A DNA stretch of 64,000 bases, from contig JAQFWX010000057.1 of NCBI GenBank assembly GCA_027605045.1, positions 62,001-126,000 on the forward strand. Reading direction: 5' to 3'. Made by a program: the position numbers and the translations under genes. Under the pieces are notes generated by a model, which had not been told where the DNA came from, did not search any database, and was given only the letters and a program-made list of their open reading frames with translations. Within the stretch, counting starts at the first letter, position 1. Each line of letters begins with the position of its first letter. This stretch comes from Phallus indusiatus (lineage: Eukaryota > Basidiomycota > Agaricomycetes > Phallales > Phallaceae). Of this stretch, positions 43,580 through 55,072 are shown piece after piece.

Positions 43580-44272
43580 TCAACTGTTTTTCTCCGACGA
43601 GGATGACCCCGCTTCCTCTTCGTCAGGATCAAGCCACGACTCCTCAACAGTCTGCTTCACACGCCGAATATACTCCTTCATGTTCTCTCGATATAGCTGT
43701 GCCGCCTCGGCATTGGCCGGACTAGAATAAAACATATCTGATTAGGACGAGAGATCAAATAGAACACGAATGTTTGAAACCCTCTGACCTATTCGGATTC
43801 GGGTCGTGCAAGAGGCTCTGTATCGATGTTAAGATAGCAGCCACGTCGTAAGTTGGACTCCATCGGTTTTGCAGAATGTCAAGACAAAGTTCCCCTGTTG
43901 GATAAACGTTTGGATGAAACATTCTCGATAAGAATTTCACTTGTGGCGGCTTGTTAGGGTACGATTCGTCAAACGTGAGAAGCAGCTTGAACGTTCCATC
44001 TTCAAAAGGTGTGTCCGCTGTGATAAATTAGAAAAAGATGCTCAATATGCTCAGAAGAAGACAAGTATTTCGTACGAGGACCGAATATCACCGCGTTCCA
44101 CAACATGATGTTGTCGGCACATGGGGCACCAGAGATCCCGCCTGGTGGGTCTGACGACAGATGTTTAAAATCCCTTATAAGACGACGACGACAAGCAGTA
44201 GACTATTGATTTGTTTATCATAAGTATCAGTCGTGAAAGCTTGGGGGGTTTTGATTTAAGAAAACTCACCAT
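43580..44272 (-). CDS. RAD6: Ubiquitin-conjugating enzyme E2 Rad6/Ubc2
   Basis: This E2 enzyme transfers ubiquitin to histone H2B and PCNA in transcription and post-replication repair. Exon 1 is only the ATG (44270-44272) followed by a gtgagt donor. Exon 2 (from 44202) reads [20 protein letters not shown]. Exon 3 has the HPN motif and active Cys ([20 protein letters not shown]) and [13 protein letters not shown]. The last exon (about 43580-43725) gives [20 protein letters not shown] and an acidic tail (LDPDEEEAG), as in yeast Rad6. Length and motifs match the family. It appears intact. Confidence 0.93.
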
Positions 44273-44736
44273 GATGGCGGTTGCGAAAAAGAGGAGGAAA
44301 GATTGCTTAGTCAGCACGTGCCACGGAGCCTTTCAGCTTGTTCTCCGATCCGATGCCACTTCGGTCCAAAGGTCTCGTGCAGTCAAACAGGCAGTGACGG
44401 ACACAACGGACGTATCTTTTCCGGAAATGGAAGAGCATAATGTTTCAAGAATGCTATGTAGAGGAACAAAAACGCAGCGTTTATAATTAACTTTGTTCCT
44501 GGCTACTAATCTCTGGGTCAAACTTATGGTAATTTGGCAATTCCACGTTTGGATTTAAATGTAGCACCTCTAACAGAGATTTCCAGTGATTATTAAGACT
44601 CTCATTGTTATAAAAATAAACAAATGTCAAGCTGTATCCGTCTCACGAGTCTAACAAACTCGGGGGATGCAGATATTGAGGTGAATTTGCAACAGATCAA
44701 CCTAAATAAAAGACTCACTCACAAAAAAAGACATTT

Positions 44737-45850
44737 TTAGAGACAGAAGGACGAATATTTTAATACGATGGCTAATAGCGTAGATCGTTCATCAACAATG
44801 CTGTATCGAGTGAGGTGATTGCTCTTTCGGAGTCTTGCAAATAATCTTCCGACGCGCCAATTGGAATCGGATCCAATAACTCTTTTTATGTTTTCTCGAG
44901 AAACAGAAAGTCCTTTCCAATGGGTGCTTCCGACATCGTCGGGCAGTTTTGGTCCCAAAGGTGGCGCAAACATCCCATCCAAATGAATTACTCGATGCAA
45001 GAGTCTGTAGAAACCCGTTCCCAAATCCAAACCAGTCTCGATATCAAATCTCGAATCTGAACCAGGCCTTTCGTTATGTAAATGTACACTTGTTCAAGTC
45101 ATTCTGAAACAACACATAGGCGAAGTTCCTAAAGTCATTCAATCATTGCGTTTTGGATAAACTATATTTGACCCAGAGAAAAGCGTACGTACAACAAAAG
45201 GCAGAATAAAAACACCGATGAGTGCGGCAGTGATAACGGAAACCGAGAACGCCGCCTGGCAATTCAGACGTTCGTGTTTTGAATTAAGGTAGCACCAGTC
45301 TGTCGAAGAAGCGGCTCTTGTTCTTGCACCTAAAATCTCGGTAGCTCAAATTAATATAGGTTTGTTCCTACGCTGGCGTACAAGTAGTAAAGTTGTCATC
45401 ACATATCAGCTGTAATGTATAGAAGTTTGGGCACGAGAAAAAGTAAGGTTGCGATTAGTCAGACAGTCAGACTAGTTCCAACTAAACGCCTTTTGTTGAC
45501 TTACTCCCAACTTACTCCGGTCTCCAAGTTTCTCTTCTTGTGCAATCCGTCTACCAGTTCAAGGAATGCCCAAATTAATGTTTTATGGCTATATTATGGA
45601 AACTGAATGGTTATACGACTGGGGAGTTGAGAAAATTGAAGCAGAGCATCCGAATCATCACTTTGAGACAACCGAGCGTCATCCGGCTTTGTTCTGACGT
45701 GTACCGAATTACCGATACTCTCAAAATTAACCAATACAATTGAGTAATCGCTAATCCCACTCAACGAAATGGCCTCCGTGGACCGTAACAAGCGTTTGAG
45801 GACGTAGTCCTCTGGTTTTGACGATCACCTGGTAACCTGGTAACCACCAG
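44737..45850 (-). CDS. Possible multi-exon unknown protein
   Basis: Several minus-strand frames suggest a gene. Near 45600-45800 a segment reads VLVNFESIGNSVHV, near 45210-45300 a membrane-like helix reads AAFSVSVITAALIGVFILPFV ending at a gtacgt donor, and 44737-45060 reads RLLHRVIHLDGMFAPPLGPK. Their phases were not joined convincingly and no domain is recognised. It may be a decayed gene. Confidence 0.3.
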
Positions 45851-46346
45851 ACTTTCCGATCATGGCCAAAACTCGAATGAGAAGGACGTTTATCAAGATG
45901 TGGGTGCAGTTTTCATTCTAATCAAAATGAAAGCATGGTATCAAAATCGCACAAGATCAATAGAATGTTATATTTCACCTCGGAGACTTTAAATGCTCAT
46001 GTCAAGTCAGTACCTTCCATTCAGACGTTGGAAGGTCTTGGCTGCCTTCGGGAAGGGATGGTGGCCTGGTCACTTTGTTGTCGGCTTTAAGCTCAAGTAT
46101 CCACCGCATTTAATGCCGAGAGTGCGTATGGTCTCTGTTGGTATCGAAAGTACAATGGAGGCTTAGGCGCCGCCGAAGGCGGCGCATGTAGCACAATGCT
46201 AAGAGAATAATTAGCAAAATATTAGTATAGCTTTAGTAAAGACCAAGTAAAATATTATAAATTCCGGTAGCTAGTTTTCTCCTAATTTCATATTATATTT
46301 AGTATAAAAACTGTATATTTTTCGAGCTATCAAATACAAGTTCTAT
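45851..46346. other. Intergenic with a GC hairpin
   Basis: No gene is supported. GCGCCGCC/GGCGGCGC with a GAA loop lies at 46167-46185, followed by an AT-rich stretch to about 46340. The loop and stem style resemble the hairpins of the gypsy element at 4569-14158. Confidence 0.4.
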
Positions 46347-46794
46347 CTATTTTATACTGCGCGTTGCGACAGTCTCGAGCTCTAGCTTATTAGAATCACT
46401 ATCAAATGTGGCGGAAGAAGCAGGAACGGAGGTCTTCTTCCTTGATTTCGTCTTAGCCGAAGTTATAGACACAAGTACCGGTTTCGTTCTAGCGAAAACG
46501 AAATCCTGTCATTAGAATAGCGCAATGTAAACATGATATCATACTCACCCTTTTACATGATCACCCTAACATTTTTTGAATGTTAGCTAGGTTTCTTCCG
46601 CCCCCTTTGTCAGTAAGAGGAATTTCATGCACTGAGAAAGATGATCGCAGAGCCCAAGGCTTCCAAGGCATCCTGCATGACACAGTTAAGTGCAGGCGAA
46701 TTGGACTTTTGATCTTCTCTAAGAATTTGCTAGCGTTATCGGATGGGCTGACCAGGACCCAGGTAGTAGTAGCGGACAGAAGGGCAAATGTCAA
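46347..46794 (-). CDS. Small hypothetical protein, two exons
   Basis: The start at 46794 gives MTFALLSATTTWVLVSPSDN, with a short hydrophobic start. The first exon ends near 46561-46575. The second exon, about 46505 to 46347, reads DFVFARTKPVLVSITSAKTK and a Lys/Ser-rich tail ending TRSIK with TAG. No family is recognised. It could instead be the 3' part of a longer gene. Confidence 0.35.
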
Positions 46795-47044
46795 ATAAAT
46801 CCTGAACTTCGCTTTTTATGCGAAGTTAATGCGTTACTACACCCGTATATTTCCACTTCTTGTTACACGGGTGACATTGGTAATAGGGCGGTTCCCAAAA
46901 GTATGCACATATGTATGTATGTACGCTAGTATTAATCTTGCTCGAAAACGATGTTACAACGATCTGGTTGTATGAACTAAGACTGATCAGCAAATATCCG
47001 CCATAGTCAACTGTTTATACTGCACTAAGTCAAGCTGTCCTTTC

Positions 47045-49141
47045 CTACAATATGTTTAGATACTCAACTTGCTTGCGATACATTTCCTCTAAAAGCTGTA
47101 TGTCACTCTGGATCCATTCACTTGTCAAAGCGCCCCGAATCGTCTTTCTGTGCTTTGGGACTGGCTCCAGTAACCCGCGTACAAGAGTTTGTGCTGAACA
47201 AGTCAGCGGATAAGTTCCAATCAACGATTTACTCCGGAGAAAACGAACCTTGTGACATATCCTGCCAAATTGAATGTTCCAAATTAAGGGGAGAATGTAG
47301 AATCCGGGACATCGTAAGCGAATCGTATCGACCTGAGCTGGCATCCGTTCCGATACTGCACGATTGAAGTGTGTGTATATCCGAAGCATCAAACGGATTG
47401 TAACCACTTTTGGAAGAGAAAAATGATCAACGTCCAAATGACTCGATGAACTAAATTTTGAACTAACCATAGCATAACGAAGATCACCATGCCTAAACTC
47501 CAAGCATCTGCATATATCCCAACATAGCCGCAAGATTTCGCCTGAAGGGCCAAGATCGCCTCAGGTGGCATGTAGCAGATAGTACCAACAGCATTCAAGG
47601 TTTCTTCATACGCGCGAGGACGAGCAAGACCGAAATCGGCAATCATAAGACGCGGATAAGGACCTGGTGTGTGCAGAAGTATATTCTCGGGTTTAAGATC
47701 TGCTAGAGATTTTGGGAAATGGAGATCTCAATCTCTGGAGAAGGCTTACCTCTGTGCGAGATATTCTTGTCGTGTAGGTACTGCAAACCTAGCATCAGTT
47801 GATAACTGCAATACTTCGTTTCTTTTTCGTGAATCCTTCCATTTTCTTTAGTCGTGATGTACGCAAATAGATCACCACCAGTCGACAGCTCCAAAAATAA
47901 ATTCCTCAACAAACCCATTTTATCAGAATCAAGTGCTTTTATAAAAAGCGATGCTCACATGAAGTCTTCTTGAACCACAACGTCCAAGATCTGATTGATG
48001 TTGGGCTAAGGTTATTGTATTGTGTAAAAACGTGTCCAAGGATATGAACGGGTGAAATCTACACACGTGACTGAGAGCTCGAAGAAGTCCGACCTCTCGC
48101 ATGAGCTTGTCAGTGGGTGGGCCGCCTCCCAATTTAATCATTTTGCAGGCGGCTTGTTGATAGAGCAGTGTAGTCGAACACTCAGTAGGTTTAAAAGTAT
48201 AGGCCAGATTAACCACTGCATACGACCCGCTGTCCCAAAATTCGCGTGAACTGGAAAAAATATTACGAGAAAGTGTGTCGTACCTCCCTAAAGTTAGCGA
48301 AGTGACCATGTAATTTCCAACTTGCTGTAGAACACTGTTAAATAGTTTACTTTAATAGGGATATTTGTGTTACTTTATCCATAGGAACCGTGGGAGGAGT
48401 TGGGTCGAACAAAGTTTTCTTCCGAAAGATACTCGCAGGACGCGCATATACGCATTTGAAAGCTGATATGGCTGAGTAACATTATGACTGGCTTGAACTA
48501 AATCGATACCTTCTGACCGTGGAATTTTGATGACATCGTTGTGCTTAAGTATAACGGAAGTTCTCTTGATCAAATGGTTATTTAATAAGAGGCCATTCGT
48601 TGAGAGATCCTAACAGCCAGTAAATACTCTGACTTCAAAGAGATTAGACTCGCTGACCTGACAGGCGACTAAGGTAGCACCCGAGGGCGATTGAATGCTG
48701 TATAGGGAATATATCAGAAGAAAAAAGTCGAATGTTGAACGAACGAACACATGAATCTTGAAGTGGACATGTGACACCACCGGACTCAGAATGACATACG
48801 AACTACGGCAGTTTTGCTGAGAATTTCTATTTTGTTAGACAACATACTAGTACGCAATTACCATTTGGCCTGATTGCGACCAACTACTAAAGGTTCACCC
48901 ATACGGACGAAAAGCTCTGAAACAGCTCTTCAATGCATTGTGTGTAATTAATGGAGTCGATAGAACCTTTTTCGTGACCCTCGGATTGGGAAAGGCAGAC
49001 CAAATGGGCCACCTTATGAGAACCTGAAGGCATTGATGGTTTCCGGGATCGTTTAGAGCGTAAAATATTTTTCACCGCTTCGTCTTGCGACGAGATCAAC
49101 TTGCGCTTCGTCGCCCGCGGTTCGTTGTGAAAAGAAGACAT
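47045..49141 (-). CDS. Chk2/Cds1/Rad53-type FHA-domain checkpoint kinase
   Basis: A DNA-damage and replication checkpoint Ser/Thr kinase. It starts MSSFHNEPRATKRKL at 49141. The FHA domain spans GEPLVVGRNQAKC, SPVVSHVHFKIH and DLSTNGLLLNNHL (48540-48930), and binds phosphothreonine. In the kinase domain GSGSYAVVNLAY (glycine loop) and ACKMIKL (ATP Lys) lie near 48100-48250, with NLFLELSTGGDLFAYI, HR-DLKPEN across an intron near 47740, DFGLARP and the APE-like MPPEAI. Later exons read GYNPFDASDIHTL and end VRGLLEPVPKHRKTIRGAL...EYLNIL with TAG at 47045. A single N-terminal FHA plus kinase matches Chk2/Cds1. There are many introns and no break was seen. Confidence 0.88.
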
Positions 49142-49287
49142 GGAAGTGAGGGTACGTGACGAAGTGACCGAGTGACACTAGAGTTGCCTTTGTAGCCGCA
49201 AGGGAAAGGATAAGAAAAGAGCTCTTTTTATAACATACATATATACACCGTCGAGCACAGAATAATCGTATACCAGATACTAACTTG

Positions 49288-50548
49288 TCATCCTGCATCT
49301 CCTTCGGCCCACCTTCGTAAATCTTCTTCTGTGACTTCCGGAAATTCCTCTCCAATACCCTTTGCCTTGTCAGCTTCCTCATGTACGGACTTTTAAAAAA
49401 AGAAATAAGCAACAAGGATCCTTCTTTAAAAATTCAATTATCACCTCTTCTCCAAATAACATATCAATGTTGCTATCGCCCGATGAATCTAATTTCATTT
49501 CAGATGTCTAAAAAGAAGAAAAAAATAAAGATACTGTCGCCCTATAATTTAGAAAATATTCACCGAGGGCTCCGACTATATCCTTTTCAGTGAATCGTCT
49601 TTGACCAGTAGCACTTAAAAACTCACTGCGTTAAGAGTGTTGTTTACCCGTTGTAGTAATTCATTTATTTTGGCTTCTAACTCATCGCATTTACTAATTT
49701 TTGGTGTCAGATATCAAGTCAAACGAAGTGCCTGTTGAAACTTACGCATGAATTGTCTTGGTCTCTTCTTGCCTTAATTCGAGTTGCCGATTCATCAAGG
49801 CTTCTAGATTGGCTCGAGCCTACGAAGATAAATCACTTTTCCGGATCATTGATAGCATCGAGCCCTTACTTGAATGGGACGTAGATCATTCGCTGCCGCT
49901 ATAAGATTTTGACCCATGACTCGCATCCACTCGAGTAAGCGGTCCCAGTCAGGTGGTATTTCTGTGGCATAAGGAGGAGGAGTTGGCGCGACTATTGAAC
50001 TTAAGAAAGACGAGTATGTGAAAAGCAGGGTAGTCAATATCGACTTCAACGCCGGCCGACGATCTGAAATTTTTTTGGGAGTCCAGTAACCGATGAATGA
50101 AGAATTTCAAAACAGACCGACTGAGGGATCTTCCGGATAAAGTTGCACGGCACCCATATCCTTCAAACTAGGGAAATTCTCTTTGGTCTATATAAGAAGT
50201 CGATGGCTGGTTGAATATAGAGTCGAATGGCGTTTTGAGACTACAAAATGAAGCACCACATACAAACCATGAGTCACCATAAGCATTATAATATCCATCT
50301 TCAACAATCCAATCAGCCCGAGGTTTTTCTAGTTGGGTTAAAGGCCAATCCGGAATGTTGATTTCATTTGCCAACAGTTCGTGTTGTTTTTTTACTATCT
50401 CGGATTCATCGAGTTCAGAGACAGATTCTCCCGAGGCTTCCAGCCGCGTTCTGAGTAAAGATAATAGGTGAATATTATGGTTGGTATAATTGACATATAA
50501 TGAAGGCGGCGAGGGAAATGGGTTCTGTAACGTCTGCTCGTCCTCCAT
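49288..50548 (-). CDS. MED7: Mediator complex subunit 7
   Basis: A subunit of the Mediator middle module, which links activators to RNA polymerase II. It starts MEDEQTLQNPFPSPPSLYVN at 50548, chosen because it opens directly into the conserved FPSPPSLYVNYT motif. It continues IPDWPLTQLEKPRADWIVED and YGDSWF. The second block reads LKSILTTLLFTYSSFLSSIV, LLEWMRVMGQNLIAAANDLRP and LELRQEETKTIHAKCDELEA, the coiled-coil helix. The C-terminal exons end EEDLRRWAEGDAG with TGA at 49288. It is divergent from the zinc finger gene, with 96 bp between start codons. Confidence 0.88.
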
Positions 50549-50644
50549 GTCAAAAGAGAGCGTGTCGCGGGGTTTCAAAATAGAGGACTTTACGTCAGCG
50601 AGTATACTGCTGTCGACGAGGACGGCGGGTTTCAGACTGTCGAT
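50549..50644. promoter_or_regulatory. Compact bidirectional promoter (MED7 and BuGZ-like)
   Basis: Only 96 bp separate the two divergent start codons, so both 5' UTRs and core promoters must fit or overlap here. No TATA box is seen. Confidence 0.6.
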
Positions 50645-52058
50645 ATGGCAAAGAAAAAGAAATCCAAGATTGTAAGTTTGTATTCTCATTAAAAAGCAGG
50701 TTTATCTTATCTGTGCGTGCTAGGTTTTGCGTCCATGGTGCTGGTATTGTGAGCGTGAGTTTGAAGATGAGAAAGGTATGTACTTCATGTTTGACCAAAA
50801 GCCCATTATTCATTTCAACCTTTTTTAGTTTTGATGCAGCATCAAAAGGCAAAGCATTTTAAATGCCATCAATGTCCTCGACGTCTGAATACGGCTGGTG
50901 GTTTAGCTGTGCATATTCAACAAGTCCACAAGCTGGATCCGGACCAGTATGTTTTCTATGCATTCTTTCTTTCGCAATTTTTTGTCCTAACTTCATTAGA
51001 CTTCCTCGCATCGATAATGCTATTCCTGGAAGGGACGGTTATGAAGTGGAAATTTTTGGAATGGAAGGCATACCAGTTCCAGATGTAGCAGATTACAAGA
51101 GACGAAAGGAACAAGAACTTGGTCTCCCCGCTGGGTCAATTTCCGGTTCAGGAAAGGGATTACAACAAAATAAACGACCAAAGATTGAAAAACGTGTGCT
51201 TACCACTGAAGAGCTTCGTATACAGCTAGAGGCACATAAAGCACTCATGGGAGCTACAGACGGTGTCGCGAAGGCGACAAATGGAACAGGAGAAACCAAT
51301 GGTAGTGGTGGAGCAGTTTATAACGCTGCACCTCAGACATATGTCAATCCTCCTATGCCTGCACCAGGCGCCATGCCTCCATTTATGCCGGGAATGCCAC
51401 CGCCGCCGTTCCCGCCCCAAGCAGGGTTCCCTGGAGCCATGCCGCCCATTCCTGGTGCAGTTCCTGGTGGACCACCGCCACCATTTCCTCCATTCGTACC
51501 AGGTGGTTTTCCTCCAGGGTAAGAAACACTATTCACAATCTTGCTAAAACTAACCCAACACTTGGTATACAGTGCACCTCCGCCTGGTTTCCCATTCCCG
51601 CCGGGTATGCCGCCGCCTCCGGGTTTACGACCCCCCATTCCTCCATCAAGTGCATCCCCACCGGGTCCAGGATCTGCTCCTCCCATGCAACCATTGCCAC
51701 CATCTCAAAGCCCAATGGCGCCTGCGCCCGCTCAACCTCCAAGCATCCCTGCCGCTGCCGCCCCAGCACCACCTCCTCGACCACGCACACCAAATCCTCC
51801 CCAAACCAACCCACCATTAAAAGCAGGCACTGTTCTTATATGGTCAGATGCAAACTATTCTCCTGTGAGCCATTCTCGAAACCACGTTTTACGAGATACT
51901 AATACTGATCTCATGCACAGATCGAGAAAAGAGCATTAGACCAAAAGTATTATGTTGCTCCTCAGGGTGAAGATGGTTCACTTTTGGCATCGGTATCCGG
52001 TGCTGCTGCTGCCAACCCTCGTGGCACAAAGAGGGCGAGAGCAGAAGACTTCCTGTAG
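50645..52058 (+). CDS. BuGZ/ZNF207-like zinc finger protein
   Basis: Related to BuGZ (ZNF207), a Bub3-binding, microtubule-associated protein with splicing links. It starts MAKKKKSKI, then [20 protein letters not shown] and [25 protein letters not shown], the paired C2H2 fingers, across introns. The segment [20 protein letters not shown] is a hallmark of the family. A long Pro/Gly/Met-rich low-complexity region follows, then [20 protein letters not shown] and a basic end [10 protein letters not shown] with TAG at 52056-52058. The Gly-rich minus-strand frames here are shadows. The human GLEBS motif was not clearly identified. Confidence 0.85.
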
Positions 52059-52346
52059 ATGAAGTTGAGATGAAGATGTTCTCCTGGCCCAGTCGATCGA
52101 GTGTTTATGAGAAAAAACTAATCTACTAGTTCGAGCTTTGTGTTTTCTTCTTAGTGTATTAAACTGTATTGCTTTTTGCAACTTCATCATGAACTGTGTT
52201 TGCTCAACGCTCTCAGCTCTTCATATAGCGCTCAAGATGACTCAAATTTTACCGGCAAAATCCGAGGCACGGTACCGAAGCAACGTCTATAAAATATTGA
52301 ATAGCCACTGACTTGAGCGCGGCACTACTCTTCCCTATCCACGAAG

Positions 52347-53104
52347 ATGTCGATAAAAACGGATAGCGAGAATAATATGCGACTTTTAATTGTGGGCAAT
52401 TCGGGCTCGGGAAAAGTCAGTGACACATAATCTAAGTATACAGTATTGCCTATTAGACCTGTCCGTTGACACTACTGTAAAAGTCTACCCTGGCGGATGT
52501 TTTGGGCGAAATTTCGAATTTCCCTGTATTACATCTTGACGAGGTTCATTGGCGTCCCAATTGGGAAGAGGTAGATTTGTACTAAAAAAATAAACTGTTC
52601 GACGCGCTTATACGGGAAAAGGCACCAAGAGAGGAACTTCGAGAGTCAGTCAAGGACTTCATTCTCAAAAGCCCAAGTTGGGTGATAGATGGCAATTATC
52701 TAAAAACAACAGGAGATATGACGTTACCCGCTGCTACCAATGTCATCTGTAAGAAAACCGAGCTTGCACGGCCAATTACTGATAAATTCGCTGTATGCAA
52801 TGAATTTGTAGGGCTCGATCCCCCTTTTTGTTGTTATTTTCCTCGTCTACTCTGGCGCACATTTAGGCGTTTGTTAGGTTTCAGTCCGCCTTGCAGTGCC
52901 GGATGTGATGAGTCGTTAAAAGACGTCCTTACCCCAGGGCTAAAAAGCATTGTTTGGTGGTGTTGGACCCAACATACTCCGACGAGAAAAAGATATAAGC
53001 TCGCTATGCTGGAAGATAAAAGCGGAAAATGGATTCGTCTTGGTGGCTGGGGAAAAGCCGTTGAAAATTTTCAGATACAGCTCAAAAACTTCTTGCAGCG
53101 TTGA
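52347..53104 (+). CDS. P-loop NTPase, adenylate-kinase-like, copy 1
   Basis: A small P-loop phosphotransferase-like protein. It starts MSIKTDSENNMRLLIVGNSG. The Walker A motif GNSGSGK-STLADVL is split by an intron, followed by VLHLDEVHWRPNW, then WVIDGNY and, after an intron, LDPPFCCYFPRLLWRTFRR. It ends LKNFLQR. This resembles the FlaR/topology-modulation type of adenylate-kinase-like proteins; the substrate is unknown. The intron before LDPPF (gtaaga...gtag) explains an in-frame stop-free stretch with unlike codons. A TATAAAATA box lies at 52288. The gene is part of a tandem duplication with 54212-54959. Confidence 0.7.
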
Positions 53105-53640
53105 TGAACTGATTAGGAGCCCAAACCGACAAGGTTCTCAGATGGGGTTTATGGATTTTATTTCATTTGTTAGACATCGTGTGCAGCTTGATAACTGTCT
53201 ACGCTCATACCGTTTCACCAGTTCTCCACTATTATAGTATTTCACTTTCAATTTTACTTTGGCCTTCTTTGAGCCGAATACATATTTCTTCGAAACCATT
53301 TGTACCTGAATTTGAAGGAGTGACAAATACGACTTGAATTTTCTGTTTATAAGATCAAAAAATGTCCATACCTTTCCAAGGCAGTACGCGCTTTGGGTTC
53401 TAAATAATGTCTCATGGGTTTCTAATTGAGAACGAATGATGAATTGTCAGACGCCACAAGGAAAAAAAGGTTACTTTGAAACGGATGACGTAGGTTTCAG
53501 GTATCCATTCGTTCACCACTTTACATAAGATCTTTGACACAAGATTCATTTAAAATTTTAATTGAAGAGATCCCTTGGTCGACTGAATCTTGTGCTCCGA
53601 CTTGCACGGAATTTTAATGTCTTTTTTCTTAGAGCTCTGC
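53105..53640 (-). pseudogene. CAB2 3'-end fragment from a tandem duplication
   Basis: This degenerate copy of the last exons of phosphopantothenate-cysteine ligase is similar, base by base, to 54960-55530. Recognisable pieces include the reverse complement of the region coding FEETWIRLKEG (about 53260-53300) and the block before 53620. Indels break the frame, and the 5' half of the gene is absent. Confidence 0.65.
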
Positions 53641-54044
53641 GAGAAGGCGCCGGGCACAGCGCCACTGTCCTGCTGAGCTTGCGGGCGCCCAGAGCCACAT
53701 CTGCTTTTGTCACTGACCATCATGCATCATCGCGCGAGCACCAGATATTGTTGATTTGCACCCACATCTTTCAATTTTTTTCCCTCTCCATTCTACCCAA
53801 TTTTTCTTTCTTCTTTGTATTGCAGTAGTGTAACTACAGACGTTCGTACTCTCAGCCTAAATAAAGTCTTGTTTCACCCAGTGTGCGTCCAAATCCGCCA
53901 AGCGAGGAGCCCGCCCCACCCGGCGGTCTCCTGTTCTGCGTTCCGAGCTCAGCTCGAGCCCCCAACTACCGCGGACACCACATTCCGGGAAGCCAGACGA
54001 GGCAAATGTACGGCGCCCAAGCTAGATGACTCATTTCAAACCAA
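53641..54044. other. Unique spacer between duplicate units
   Basis: Partly GC-rich DNA present only between the two copies of the duplicated unit. No gene is supported. Confidence 0.4.
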
Positions 54045-54211
54045 AGTGATGTCTATAAAGTACCGAATTGCCATTTACTTGAGCGCGATACTACTCTTCT
54101 ATTCAAATTATCAGGACGACAAGATACGACAGTCGTAACGAAAACACACCACAGGAAAAGTCGATCACACACATACACACACACACTCTCTACTCTTCCA
54201 TATCCGCACAG

Positions 54212-54959
54212 ATGTCGATAAAAACGGATAGCGAGAATAATATGCGACTTTTAATCGTAGGCAATTCGGGCTCAGGAAAAGTCAGTGACATATAATTTAA
54301 GTATGCAGTATGCCTATTAGACCTGTCCATTGACATTATTGTAAAAGTCTACCCTGGCGAATGTTTTGGGCGAAACTTCGAGTTTCCCTGTATTACATCT
54401 TGACGAGCTTTATTGGCGTCCTAACTGGGAAGAGGTAGATTTGTCTTAAAAGATAAATTATTGGATGAACTTATATGGGAAAAGGCACCAAAGAGAAAAC
54501 TTCGAAAGGCAGTCAAAGATTTCATTTCCAGAAACCCTAATTGGGTCATAGATGGCAATTATAGAAAGGCAGTGGGAGATATGACTTTACCGGCTGCTAC
54601 CAATGTCATCTGTAAGAAAAAAAAAGAGCTTGCATGGCCAATTACTAATAAACAATGAATCTGTAGGGCTCGATCCCCCTTTTTGTTGTTATTTTCCTCG
54701 TTTACTTTGGCGCACATTTGGGCGTTTGCTAGGTTTCAAGCCGCCTTGCAGTGCCGGATGTGATGAGTCGTTAAAAAACATCTTTACCCCTGGGTTCAAA
54801 AGCATTGTCTGGTATTGTTGGACCCAACACAGCCCCACGAGAAAAAAATATAAGCTCGCTATGCTGGAAGATAAAAGCGGAAAATGGATTCGTCTTGGTG
54901 GCTGGGGAAAAGCTGTCAAAGGCTTCCAGATACAGCTTAAAAACTTCTTGCAGCGTTGA
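54212..54959 (+). CDS. P-loop NTPase, adenylate-kinase-like, copy 2
   Basis: A paralogue of 52347-53104 with the same start (MSIKTDSENN), the same intron after Walker A and the same intron before LDPPF. The protein differs at scattered sites: LDELYWRPNW for LDEVHWRPNW, RRLLGFSP to GRLLGFKP. The second intron has a longer A run (gtaagaaaaaaaaag). The frame seems intact. The upstream DNA has an insertion of about 75 bp with a CA repeat relative to copy 1. It lies tail to tail with CAB2. Confidence 0.7.
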
Positions 54960-55072
54960 TAAGCCGATTAGGAGCCAAACCGACAAGGTTCTCAGATGGG
55001 GTTTATAGGTTTCATAATACTTTACTTCATAATAACAAATTTGTTAGATATCGTGTGCAGCTTGATAACTGT

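Noticed and set aside
43329..43583. Minus-strand 84-residue hydrophobic frame overlapping the RAD6 3' end
   Set aside because: It is likely the RAD6 3' UTR; composition is driven by T-rich antisense DNA.
51226..51817. Gly/Pro-rich minus-strand proteins opposite the BuGZ-like gene
   Set aside because: They are antisense shadows of the Pro-rich low-complexity coding region, without splice or domain support.
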